From: JAIQET01 sp035542575
GTDB taxonomy: Bacteria > Acidobacteriota > Terriglobia > Terriglobales > Acidobacteriaceae
Assembly (NCBI GenBank): GCA_035542575.1
Contig: DATKLE010000166.1
Span: forward strand, 71,484-135,483
Direction of reading: 5' to 3'
Length of the DNA: 64,000 nt
The notes below the pieces were generated by a model, which was not told the DNA's origin, searched no databases, and worked only from the letters and a program-made list of their open reading frames with translations. This document shows positions 15,943 through 23,481 of the stretch, piece by piece; within the stretch, counting starts at the first letter, position 1, and each line of letters opens with the position of its first letter. The position numbers and the translations under genes were made by a program.

Positions 15943-16200
15943 TTGTATCCTGTTAACCCCGAAGTGACAGTGGATTTAACAAGCATGCCCTTCGACACCG
16001 TGCCAGAGGCGGCCACCATTCAGAACGAAATCTTCCGCCGGATGACCACCGCACAGCGGCTTCGGCTGGCGCTGGAGATGAGCGACTCCCTGCGCAATGT
16101 GGCGCTGGCCGGCTTGCGTACCCGTCGGCCCGAGTTGAACGCGGAGGAGTTGTCGCGGGAGCTTCTCCGCATCATGTACGGATTCGCACCCCGACCGTGA
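15943..16200 (+). CDS. Small hypothetical protein paired with the nucleotidyltransferase
   Basis: It has up to 85 residues, mostly helical and charged (RRMTTAQRLRLALEMSDSLRNVALAGLRTRRPEL). Its stop overlaps the next gene's GTG by 4 bases (GTGA), so the two are translationally coupled. Such pairs resemble nucleotidyltransferase-linked two-gene modules, but I cannot identify a DNA-binding motif here. The start is uncertain. TTG 15943 lies 9 bases after GGGAGGGGG; GTG 15964 overlaps the stop of a nine-codon leader frame (ATG 15938, stop 15967); ATG 15985 would leave 71 residues. Confidence 0.55.
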   Translation: MYPVNPEVTVDLTSMPFDTVPEAATIQNEIFRRMTTAQRLRLALEMSDSLRNVALAGLRTRRPELNAEELSRELLRIMYGFAPRP

Positions 16201-16753
16201 CGCTGGAAGAACTGCTGGCGCGGTTAGTGCCTGCCCTCAAGCGCTCAGAGGTGCCTTACATGCTCACCGGTTCGGTGGCGAGTTCAGCCCATGGGGTACC
16301 TCGATCCACGCGCGATCCGACATTGTCATTGCACCCACACGCGCGCAACTGGTGTCGCTGCTGCAACAGTTTCCCGGTGATCGTTACTATGCCGATCAAC
16401 AGCAGGCCCTTAAAGCGCTGGAGAACAGGAGCCAGTTTAACGTCATTGATTTTGCTACGGGCTGGAAAACAGACTTCATCATCGCTCAGGATTCAGCGTA
16501 CAGCCGCTCGGCACTTGCGCGCCGCATGCTCATCGATGTGGGTGGAACCGCCGTGTACGTTGCCGCGCCCGAAGATGTGCTCCTGGCGAAATTGCAGTGG
16601 GCGCAGCGGGGGGAATCTGACCGGCAGCTGCAGGATGCCGCAGGGATCATCAAGACGCAGGGAAGCAACCTAGATCTCTCATACATCGAGCGCTGGGTGC
16701 GCGAACTTCATTTGGAAGAGCAATGGCGGGCAGTGCGGGAGCGACGGTTCTGA
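16197..16753 (+). pseudogene. Nucleotidyltransferase (AbiEii/DUF6036-like), frameshifted
   Basis: The first frame (GTG 16197) encodes LEELLARLVPALKRSEVPYM-LTGSVASSAHG, the start of a nucleotidyltransferase with the G-S/G-x-A-x-x-x-H-G motif. At about 16314-16320 it loses register. The second frame continues naturally with DIVIAPTRAQLVSLLQQFPG, then WKTDFIIAQD and APEDVLLAKLQWAQRGESDRQ, and ends at TGA 16753. A single missing base in GATCCGAC would restore R-S-T-R-D-x-D-I-V-I, which would supply the two metal-binding Asp residues. The joined product would be about 185 residues. It may be a genuine recent pseudogene or a sequence error. Intact homologues act as toxins or tRNA/protein-modifying nucleotidyltransferases. 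Confidence 0.7.
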
Positions 16754-16828
16754 GATAGAGAGCCAGTTTGGCCTCAAGTAAGCTCGCAACCGGTCAGCAT
16801 CGACCGTGAGATCCAGGATAAATGGAAT

Positions 16829-16904
16829 GGCGCGCCCTGAGAGATTCGAACTCCCGACCTTCTGGTTCGTAGCCAGACGCTCTATCCAACTGAGCTAAGG
16901 GCGC
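16829..16904 (-). tRNA. tRNA-Arg (anticodon ACG), CCA encoded
   Basis: On the minus strand the acceptor GCGCCCT (16904-16898) pairs with AGGGCGC (16839-16833). The anticodon stem TCTGG/CCAGA encloses CTACGAA with anticodon ACG (16870-16868), and the T loop is TTCGAAT. The discriminator G is at 16832 and CCA at 16831-16829. All invariant positions are present. Confidence 0.95.
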
Positions 16905-17412
16905 GGTCAGAGGAAATGTTGCGGCGAAATCGATTATAACGGAAACGGTTGCGCTTCGGGGAAAGGGGTCGGGGTTCCCCGTGCCGGCGGACGCCAACGC
17001 AATGTCTCGGGCGCTGGATCGGACCGGGAATTCACCAGCGGGTTTCGGCGCAGGCTTTGCCGGGGGGCCCAAAGTAAATCTTTCCTGCAGTCCGGCAATT
17101 CCTACCGGCAGTGCGATTTTCACAGGCTAGTATTTTCAGTAGCTTGCGATTGGCATGGCGGATGCTGAGACAGAGACCAGACGAAGTGGCGCGCAACGGG
17201 GCGCTCTTGAGAATAAACTTCGGCCAGAGGTCTTCTTGAGCGCCCCATTGCTTTGTCTGGGCAGACCTGACCCACCCTTCCACCCTTCCACCCTTCGAAC
17301 AATTAATCGAAAGCACTCTATCGTGGTGTGGCCAGGCGAGACCTGTTCGGCTTCGCTCCGAGTAGAGGCCAGCGCGGTGGCTTGGCGGGCGGGGCGTCCG
17401 TGCCACGCGGAG
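16905..17412. other. Gene-free gap with a large inverted repeat
   Basis: About 500 bases without a credible gene. GGGGCGCTC (17198-17206) and GAGCGCCCC (17238-17246) are perfect inverted repeats around a 31-base loop, with one more outer mismatch-tolerant extension. A CACCCTTC motif is repeated in tandem about three times at 17270-17299. Confidence 0.4.
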
Positions 17413-17640
17413 CTAGGCGAGGACGAGGCGCTCTTGCAGATCGATTCCGGCGCCCCGGAGAAGAGAAGCGATCATCGGCTCTTTCAGGCGTGAGGCATCG
17501 AACTCCACCCGGACGATGTGCTCCTTGGGATTGAAGGCGATGCGGCGGATGCCGTAGACCTCACGGACGCTGTCGGTGGCGCGCATCTCGGCCTCGCCGG
17601 GGGTTGCGCCGTAACGGTAGGCCACTTCCAGTTGCGTCAT
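17413..17640 (-). CDS. Small protein with a possible heavy-metal-associated-like fold
   Basis: The 75 residues start at ATG 17640 behind AAGGA. The sequence MTQLEVAYRYGATPGEAEMRA, ...VREVYGIRRIAFNPKEHIVRVEF..., ...ASLLRGAGIDL shows a beta-alpha-beta-beta-alpha-beta pattern. This is like HMA/ferredoxin-like chaperone domains, including the strand VRVEFDASRL typical of HMA strand 3. The metal-binding C-x-x-C loop is absent, replaced by YGATPGEAE. It is divergent from the copper-type ATPase, with 119 bases between starts, which is why a metal-related role is plausible. I am not sure of the family. Confidence 0.6.
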   Translation of the reverse strand: MTQLEVAYRYGATPGEAEMRATDSVREVYGIRRIAFNPKEHIVRVEFDASRLKEPMIASLLRGAGIDLQERLVLA

Positions 17641-17759
17641 TTCAGTATCCTTGTCTCCGCGGGGAAATCCAACCTTAGAAGATACAACAATCGACGGACG
17701 GGTGGGGAGAATCTAAGATAGGTCTGGTCTGAAGTGTCTCTCGACCCGACCAGGTGACT

Positions 17760-20429
17760 ATGGAACCAGCTGCAAAGTCCACGACCGCCGTGAAGGATCC
17801 CGTGTGCGGGATGAGCGTGGATCCAGCGAAAGCAAAGCACCGCCTGGAGCACGCCGGAAAAACCTACTACTTCTGTTGTCCGCACTGCGTGGAGAAGTTC
17901 AAGGCCGAGCCGCAGAAATACCTGAAGGCGGCGGCAACTCCCGCCCCCGGATTGGTGGTGCTGGGAGGGCCGGCGGTCAAGCCCGCGGTGGGCGCAAAAG
18001 CCAAGGATCCGGTGTGTGGAATGGATGTGGATCCGGCGACGGCCAAGCACAAGACCGAGCATGCGGGAAAGACCTACTACTTCTGTTGCGCGCATTGCCT
18101 GGAGAAATTCCGCGCGCATCCCGAGCAGTACCTGACAAAAACAGCGTCGCCGGCCACAGCGGTCAGGCCGCAGGCCAAAGAGATGAAGCTGGCTTCGCCG
18201 GCGGGACAGGTGGCCTACGTGTGTCCCATGTGTCCGGAGGTGCAGGAGACCAAGCCGGGGGCGTGTCCGAGTTGCGGTATGGCGCTTGAGCCTGAGATGC
18301 CGGTCGCGGCAGCACGGGTGGAGTACACCTGCCCGATGCATCCGGAGATTGTACGGCCCGGGCCGGGGACGTGTCCGATTTGCGGGATGGCGCTGGAGCT
18401 GCGCACCGTCTCCGCAGCGCAGGAAGAGAACCCTGAGCTGCGCGACATGACGCGGCGCTTCTGGATCAGCTTGGCGCTGACCGTGCCTTTGCTGGCGGTG
18501 GCCATGGCCGACATGCTGCCGGGGATGCCAGTGCAGCATGCCCTGCCTTCTGGCTGGCTGCCGTGGCTGGAATTGCTCTTGGCGACGCCGGTGGTGCTTT
18601 GGGGCGGCTGGCCCTTCTTCCAGCGCGGATGGCTGTCGGTGGTCAACCGATCCACCAACATGTTCACGCTGATCGCCATGGGCACGGGGGTGTCTTATCT
18701 GTACAGCCTGGTGGCGACGATTTTTCCGGGAATCTTTCCGAAATCCTTCCTCGACATGAGCGGTACTCCGCCAGTCTACTTCGAAGCGGCGGCGGCGATC
18801 ACCACCCTGGTGCTGCTCGGCCAGGTCCTGGAGCTGCGGGCGCGCAGCCGTACCGGCGCGGCGATTCGGGCGCTGCTGGACTTGAATCCAAAGACGGCGC
18901 GCATCGTGCGTGATGGAAAAGAGGAGGACATCCCACTGGAGCAGGTGAAACCGGGCGACCGGCTGCGGGTGCGTCCCGGTGAGAAGGTACCCGTGGATGG
19001 GGTGGTGCTCGAAGGGGCCAGCGCGGTGGACGAGTCAGCGATCACCGGGGAGTCCATCCCAGTGGACAGGCAGGCGGGTAGCCGGGTGATCGGGGCTACG
19101 ATGAACCGAACCGGCTCGTTCATCATGCGGGCGGAGCGCGTGGGCAGCGAGACCTTGCTGGCGCAGATCGTGCAGCTGGTGGCCAAAGCGCAACGCAGCC
19201 GGGCGCCGATTCAGCGGCTGGCTGACAAGGTGGCCGGATGGTTTGTGCCGACGGTGATCGGAGTTGCGGTGCTGACCTTTGTCGTCTGGAGTTTCCTGGG
19301 GCCGGAGCCGCGGCTGGCGCACGCGCTGGTGAATGCGGTGGCGGTGCTCATCATCGCCTGCCCCTGCGCGCTGGGTCTGGCTACGCCGATGGCCATCATG
19401 GTGGGTACGGGGCGCGGGGCGCATGCCGGAGTCTTGATTAAGAACGCAGAGGCGCTGGAGACACTGGAGAAGGTGGACACGCTGGTTGTGGACAAGACCG
19501 GCACCTTGACGCAGGGCAAACCCAGCCTAGAGTCGGTAGCTGCGGTGGCAGGTCAGGATGAGCTGGAACTGGTGCGCCTGGTGGCCAGCCTGGAGCAGGG
19601 CAGCGAACATCCATTGGGCGCGGCGGTCGTGGAGGCGGCCCGGGCCAATGAGATTGCGCTGACGAATGCGCAGGACTTTCAGTCCGTGACCGGGCAGGGC
19701 GTAAGCGGCAAGGTGGACGGGAAGGCGGTGATCGCGGGCAACGAGCAGTTTTTCAAGCAGATGGGGCTGCCGCCGGGCTCGTTGTCGCAGAGCGCCGAAG
19801 AATTGCGCCGCCAGGGACAGACGGTGATCTTCGCCGCGCTGGACGGGCGTCCGGCGGGAGTGCTGGGCATCGCCGATCCGATCAAGCCGAGTACGCCGGA
19901 TGCGATCCGCGCGCTGAAGGCAGAGGGGCTGCGCATCGTCATGCTGACCGGCGATAACCGGGCCACGGCGGAAGCCGTGGCGCGCCGGCTGGGTATCGCC
20001 GAATTCGAGGCCGAGGTGTTGCCGGAGAAGAAGTCACAAGTGGTCGAGCGCCTGCAGAAACAAGGACGGACGGTGGCGATGGCAGGCGATGGCATCAACG
20101 ATGCCCCGGCGCTGGCGCTCGCCCAGGTGGGCATCGCGATGGGCACCGGCACCGACGTCGCGATGGAAAGCGGCGGCGTGACCTTGGTCAAGGGCGATCT
20201 GGCGGGCATCGTGCGGGCGCGCAAATTGAGCCGGGCCACCATGCGCAATATCCGGCAGAATCTTTTCTTCGCGTTTATCTACAACTCGGTAGGGGTGCCC
20301 GTCGCGGCGGGGGTCCTGTATCCATGGTTTGGGCTGCTGCTGAGCCCGATTCTGGCGGCGGCGGCGATGAGCTTCAGTTCAGTGTCGGTGATCACCAATT
20401 CGCTGCGATTGCGGAAGGTGACGTTGTAG
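17760..20429 (+). CDS. Copper-type P1B ATPase with YHS and heavy-metal-binding N-terminal domains
   Basis: An inner-membrane pump that exports Cu(I) or a similar soft metal using ATP. About 889 residues from ATG 17760 (an in-frame GTG lies 6 bases earlier). The N-terminus has two YHS domains (about 12-56 and 82-126, each KDPVCGM...AGKTYYFCC..C). Two heavy-metal-binding CPMHPE-type zinc-ribbon-like modules follow (about 152-180 and 188-214, CPMCPEV...CPSCGM and CPMHPEI...CPICGM). The ATPase core shows TGES (about 429), the CPC transport motif (about 535), DKTGT (about 578) and GDGIND (about 778). There is no N-terminal HMA CxxC domain; the YHS/CPMHPE modules take its place. It stands alone, with no cueR-like gene nearby. 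Confidence 0.93.
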   Translation: MEPAAKSTTAVKDPVCGMSVDPAKAKHRLEHAGKTYYFCCPHCVEKFKAEPQKYLKAAATPAPGLVVLGGPAVKPAVGAKAKDPVCGMDVDPATAKHKTEHAGKTYYFCCAHCLEKFRAHPEQYLTKTASPATAVRPQAKEMKLASPAGQVAYVCPMCPEVQETKPGACPSCGMALEPEMPVAAARVEYTCPMHPEIVRPGPGTCPICGMALELRTVSAAQEENPELRDMTRRFWISLALTVPLLAVAMADMLPGMPVQHALPSGWLPWLELLLATPVVLWGGWPFFQRGWLSVVNRSTNMFTLIAMGTGVSYLYSLVATIFPGIFPKSFLDMSGTPPVYFEAAAAITTLVLLGQVLELRARSRTGAAIRALLDLNPKTARIVRDGKEEDIPLEQVKPGDRLRVRPGEKVPVDGVVLEGASAVDESAITGESIPVDRQAGSRVIGATMNRTGSFIMRAERVGSETLLAQIVQLVAKAQRSRAPIQRLADKVAGWFVPTVIGVAVLTFVVWSFLGPEPRLAHALVNAVAVLIIACPCALGLATPMAIMVGTGRGAHAGVLIKNAEALETLEKVDTLVVDKTGTLTQGKPSLESVAAVAGQDELELVRLVASLEQGSEHPLGAAVVEAARANEIALTNAQDFQSVTGQGVSGKVDGKAVIAGNEQFFKQMGLPPGSLSQSAEELRRQGQTVIFAALDGRPAGVLGIADPIKPSTPDAIRALKAEGLRIVMLTGDNRATAEAVARRLGIAEFEAEVLPEKKSQVVERLQKQGRTVAMAGDGINDAPALALAQVGIAMGTGTDVAMESGGVTLVKGDLAGIVRARKLSRATMRNIRQNLFFAFIYNSVGVPVAAGVLYPWFGLLLSPILAAAAMSFSSVSVITNSLRLRKVTL

Positions 20430-20444
20430 CCTGGCAAGACTAGC

Positions 20445-20870
20445 CTACGGCGTGCGCGCGCGCTTGGCGACCTCGGGCCCGCAACGCTGAAAGTGATCGA
20501 TGTTCCAGGTGTAGATGGTGGTGGCTGCGGCTTTGAGGGCACAGTGAGCAATCAAAGCGTCGTAGACGGTGCCTCCGATGATGCCTGCGGCCGCGGCCGC
20601 CGAGACGGCAGCATAGTATTCGTCGGGTTCGAGGGCGACGCAGGTGAGGCGATCGCGCAGATTGTCGAGCAGGAGCAAGGCCTGATCGCAGGCCATGCGT
20701 TGATTGCCGGGAAGCCGGGTGACGGTGGCGTACACCTCGGCCAGACTATGCGCGGCGCAATAGGCGTGCCTTCGATCGGCTTCAAGATAGAGGGCCAGGC
20801 TGCGTTGATGATGCACGCTTTGCACCAGAGCCGCCGCAACCAGCACCGAGGTATCGAAGAAAATCCTCAC
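20445..20870 (-). CDS. PIN-domain ribonuclease toxin (VapC family)
   Basis: The 141 residues have the PIN-domain layout: MRIFFDTSVLVAA with Asp6, an AEVYATVTRLPG segment with the conserved acidic residue, VYDALIAHCA with the third Asp, and a TWNIDHF closing strand with the fourth. PIN toxins are Mg-dependent RNases that often cleave tRNA or rRNA. The GTG start overlaps the antitoxin stop by 4 bases (GTGA), so expression is coupled and follows the antitoxin. It converges on the ATPase with only 15 bases between stops. Confidence 0.9.
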   Translation of the reverse strand: MRIFFDTSVLVAAALVQSVHHQRSLALYLEADRRHAYCAAHSLAEVYATVTRLPGNQRMACDQALLLLDNLRDRLTCVALEPDEYYAAVSAAAAAGIIGGTVYDALIAHCALKAAATTIYTWNIDHFQRCGPEVAKRARTP

Positions 20871-21142
20871 CGGAGTTTGCCGAGATTCCGGCGGTCGCGT
20901 TCCTGCCGCACCTTGCGGAGGGTGTCCTCGACGACATTCGCGGGCAGCGGTTCCCCGGAGTCAAAGACCCAGACTCCTTGTTTCTTGTACATTCGGCCTT
21001 TGCTTCGGGCGGGGCGTAAGATGATGCGCTCTTCCGAACTTTCGACTTCGATGGAGTCGCCGGGGCGCAGCTGCAACTCTTCCCGCACCGGCTTGGGCAA
21101 CACTACCCGTCCGGCTTTGTCGATCGTGGTTGTGGTAAGCAT
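20867..21142 (-). CDS. AbrB/SpoVT-type antitoxin
   Basis: The 91 residues carry an AbrB-like swapped-hairpin DNA-binding domain at the N-terminus (TTTIDKAGRVVLPKPVREEL, then LRPGDSIEVES). A C-terminal helix (LPANVVEDTLRKVRQERDR) would neutralise the toxin. It is the first gene of the pair. The start ATG at 21142 abuts a palindrome (21143-21171) that probably serves as its autoregulatory operator. Confidence 0.9.
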   Translation of the reverse strand: MLTTTTIDKAGRVVLPKPVREELQLRPGDSIEVESSEERIILRPARSKGRMYKKQGVWVFDSGEPLPANVVEDTLRKVRQERDRRNLGKLR

Positions 21143-21171
21143 AATGGCATTTTACCATGATTCATGCCATT
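21143..21171 (-). promoter_or_regulatory. Palindromic operator of the toxin-antitoxin pair
   Basis: AATGGCA (21143-21149) and TGCCATT (21165-21171) are perfect 7-bp inverted repeats separated by 15 bases, directly in front of the antitoxin ATG. A TAAAAT sequence on the minus strand (21154-21149) overlaps the proximal arm and could be the -10 box, which would give a leaderless or near-leaderless mRNA. Confidence 0.5.
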
Positions 21172-21320
21172 TACGGCCGTCCACTGAGCTTGCTCCTCCC
21201 GCATGGGCAGGGGGGCCCCCTTTCCCTGTAACGCTCTCATACGATTGACACTTTGGCCCGGCTGCTCAACAATGGGAGCCGACGAGATTCCATCACAATT
21301 AACAACCAAGGGAGATACGT

Positions 21321-22154
21321 ATGCCGGATGAGGGCGGTGAGGTTGTCCAGATCGCAGAGGACCACACCGGGGGCGGGGGCAATGCCGGAAAGTGGATTTT
21401 GCTGTTACTGGCGGTGATCTACGTAGCGGGGTCTGCGTACTTTCTGTTTGACTTGCGGGGGCGCCTCGACAAGCTGGGAACGCAGCAGGCGGCCAGCAAC
21501 ACGCAGATTGAACAGCTGAACAAGCGCATGCAGTCAGCCGAGGCCGAAGCCGAGACTCTGGCCGAGCAGGTCGGCATGACTAAGAAGGAGCTGTCCGATC
21601 GGGCAGCCGACCTGCAGCGCCAGCAGCGGGCGGCGGAAGCGCGTCTGGCGGAGGAGCAGAAACAGGCAATTGGCAAGGTCAGCGGGGAGGTGGCCGGGGT
21701 CAAGACCGACGTGGGCGGCGTCAGGACCGACGTCGAGTCCACCAAAGCTGACCTGGCCGCGACCAAGGCCAAGCTGGAGAGCACGATTGGCGACCTGGGC
21801 GTGCAAAGCGGCTTGATTGCGCGCACCCGCGACGATCTCGAGATCCTCAAGCACAAAGGCGACCGCAATTACTACGAGTTCACGCTGGTGAAGGGGGCGC
21901 GGCCGCAGCCGGTTTCGACCGTCAGCCTGCAGCTGAAGAAGACCGACGCCAAGAAGGGCAAGTTCACCATGAACGTTACGGCGGACGACCGCACCATCGA
22001 GAAAAAAGACCGCAACGTGGCCGAGCCCATCCAGTTCTATACCGGGCGCGAGCACATGCTGTACGAGATGGTGGTCTGGACGGTGGACAAGAAAAGGGTG
22101 ACGGGCTACCTGAGCACGCCCAAGAATGCCCCCGTGCCGGTGAGCGCCAACTGA
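21321..22154 (+). CDS. Membrane-anchored coiled-coil protein
   Basis: Family not recognised. Of 277 residues, 24-44 are a membrane helix (KWILLLLAVIYVAGSAYFLF). About 48-175 are a long coiled coil rich in Ala, Glu, Lys and Gln, with repeated VKTDVGGVRTDVESTKADLA units. The last 95 residues form a beta-rich domain (YYEFTLVKGARPQPVSTVSL, MLYEMVVWTVDKKRVTGYLS). The domain faces either the periplasm or the cytoplasm; the charge pattern does not decide. The start ATG 21321 lies 5 bases after GGGAGA. It precedes the DUF421 gene by 13 bases on the same strand, so the two may be co-transcribed. Confidence 0.8.
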   Translation: MPDEGGEVVQIAEDHTGGGGNAGKWILLLLAVIYVAGSAYFLFDLRGRLDKLGTQQAASNTQIEQLNKRMQSAEAEAETLAEQVGMTKKELSDRAADLQRQQRAAEARLAEEQKQAIGKVSGEVAGVKTDVGGVRTDVESTKADLAATKAKLESTIGDLGVQSGLIARTRDDLEILKHKGDRNYYEFTLVKGARPQPVSTVSLQLKKTDAKKGKFTMNVTADDRTIEKKDRNVAEPIQFYTGREHMLYEMVVWTVDKKRVTGYLSTPKNAPVPVSAN

Positions 22155-22167
22155 GTTTCGCTTCGCG

Positions 22168-22695
22168 ATGCTGCCTGCCTCGGGTCATGTACTGATCGAG
22201 ATCGTTTTGCGCACGGCGGTGATCTATGCCGTCGTGCTGATCGGGGTGCGTCTGAGCGGGAAACGGGAAGTGGGTCAGATGACGCCCTTCGATCTGACCC
22301 TGCTGCTCCTGATCAGCAATGCGGTGCAGAACGCGATGGTTGGTTCAGACTCGTCGCTGATTGGCGGAGCTGTGGCTGCTACGACCCTGCTGGTGCTGAA
22401 TTACCTGATTGCGGAGCTTTCTGGCGGCAATCGGCGTTTTCGCAAACTGGTGCAGGGACAGCCCAGTCTGCTAGTGCACGATGGCAAGATTATCGAGTCG
22501 CACATGGCGAAAGAGCACGTCAGCATGGATGAGTTGCAGTGTGCCTTGCGCGAGCACGGTATTTCCAGCTATCACGATGTGGCGCTGGCGGTGCTGGAGG
22601 TGGACGGCTCGATCAGCTGCTTGAAGTACGACGAGATCCAACCTACAGCGAGTACCCATCTGGCGCGGAGAAAGTTCCTGCAAAAACACCAATAA
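22168..22695 (+). CDS. DUF421 family membrane protein (YetF-like)
   Basis: The 175 residues have three hydrophobic helices near the N-terminus (8-28, 40-60, 66-84). A soluble domain of the DUF421 type follows: GQPSLLVHDGKIIESHMAKEHVSMDELQCALREHGI. YetF proteins are widespread, inner-membrane and of unknown function; they are often linked to spore or stress roles in Bacillus. The length is near the family lower limit. It lies 13 bases after the coiled-coil gene. Confidence 0.9.
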   Translation: MLPASGHVLIEIVLRTAVIYAVVLIGVRLSGKREVGQMTPFDLTLLLLISNAVQNAMVGSDSSLIGGAVAATTLLVLNYLIAELSGGNRRFRKLVQGQPSLLVHDGKIIESHMAKEHVSMDELQCALREHGISSYHDVALAVLEVDGSISCLKYDEIQPTASTHLARRKFLQKHQ

Positions 22696-22699
22696 CCCG

Positions 22700-22797
22700 T
22701 GGAGCCGGCGTCTCGCCGACAGTGGCAAACCTCTCGTATCGTGGTTCTCCCGCAGCCCACGCTGGCCGGCGGGACGCCGCCGCTACGGCTTGGTTAG
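22700..22797. repeat. GCCGGCG-GGA-CGCCGGC-type hairpin repeats
   Basis: GCCGGCG-TCT-CGCCGAC (about 22704-22720) and GGCCGGCGGGACGCCGCCGCTACGG (about 22763-22787) belong to the same palindromic family as the pair at 48723-48790, each with a three-base loop. The stop codon of the minus-strand gene ending at 22783 is supplied by the CTA of the trailing GCTACGG. Confidence 0.6.
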
Positions 22798-23385
22798 CAC
22801 CAACGGCACCGGTTGGTCGTAGGGATGGATCGTGACCTTGAGCGATTTGCGGCTGGCGAAGACATCGGGCGCGACGGGAAAGGTGACCACGATAGTCCCG
22901 TTGGTCTGGGCGCCGGGATCGAGCATGGTTTCGCTCTTCAGGGGGGTAACCGCGTTCTGCTTGAGCGGCGGAAAGGCCTGCAAATAGCGGCCAACATCGA
23001 CAGCGGCCGCGGCATCATCCTTGAACTGCCTGGTGCCGGTATCCACCTCAGCGTCCATCTTGCGAATCCAGAAGGGCTTGGTGCCGCCATTGCGCAGGGA
23101 AATTGTTATGGCGACCATGACCGAGTTCTGGTTGGGGATTTCCACCGAAGTCACATCGTCAATCGTGCCGCTGGCGGCGGAGTGCGGGCGCTGGATCACG
23201 GCGACAAGGAGGGCGACCAGAACGATGGCGGCAACTCCGATGGCGACGATCTTGACCGGGGGGAGATTCTTGCGGGCGGTGCCGAATTCCTCGCCCATGT
23301 GAGGCAGCGGGTGCGGTTGCGGGGGGCTGGCTGGGGCTTGCGGATTGGGCGGCGCAGCGGGCGTGGACGGGGTTTCGTCTGGCAT
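22783..23385 (-). CDS. Membrane-anchored hypothetical protein with a beta-sandwich-like exterior domain
   Basis: Not assigned to a known family. The start is ATG 23385 after GAGG; a longer in-frame start exists at 23442. Of 200 residues, about 40 at the start are Pro-rich (PSTPAAPPNPQAPASPPQPH). A membrane helix at about 49-68 (VKIVAIGVAAIVLVALLVAV) is followed by a domain with VTSVEIPNQNSVMVAITISL, TKPFWIRKM and VVTFPVAPDVFASRKSLKVTI strands. The end runs into hairpin-repeat DNA. It is a single gene next to polX. Confidence 0.75.
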   Translation of the reverse strand: MPDETPSTPAAPPNPQAPASPPQPHPLPHMGEEFGTARKNLPPVKIVAIGVAAIVLVALLVAVIQRPHSAASGTIDDVTSVEIPNQNSVMVAITISLRNGGTKPFWIRKMDAEVDTGTRQFKDDAAAAVDVGRYLQAFPPLKQNAVTPLKSETMLDPGAQTNGTIVVTFPVAPDVFASRKSLKVTIHPYDQPVPLVLTKP

Positions 23386-23431
23386 AACAACCTCGATTGC
23401 AAGTGATTCTAATCGCTCGGGCAAGAAAAAG

Positions 23432-23480
23432 CTGTACCGCAAAGGACGCTAAGGACATCCGCAAAGATCGCAAAGGGGGA
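23432..23480. repeat. CGCAAAGGACGCTAAGGAC-type intergenic repeat
   Basis: ACCGCAAAGGACGCTAAGGACATCCGCAAAGATCGCAAAGGGGG sits between the two minus-strand genes. It is a repeat type related in layout to the ACCACAGAGGACAC elements elsewhere in the window. Confidence 0.4.
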
Positions 23481-23481
23481 C

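Noticed and set aside
16794..17123. 109-residue minus-strand frame containing LAQLDRASGYEPEGREF
   Set aside because: It reads through tRNA-Arg(ACG); the same pattern is a common false gene on tRNA sequence.
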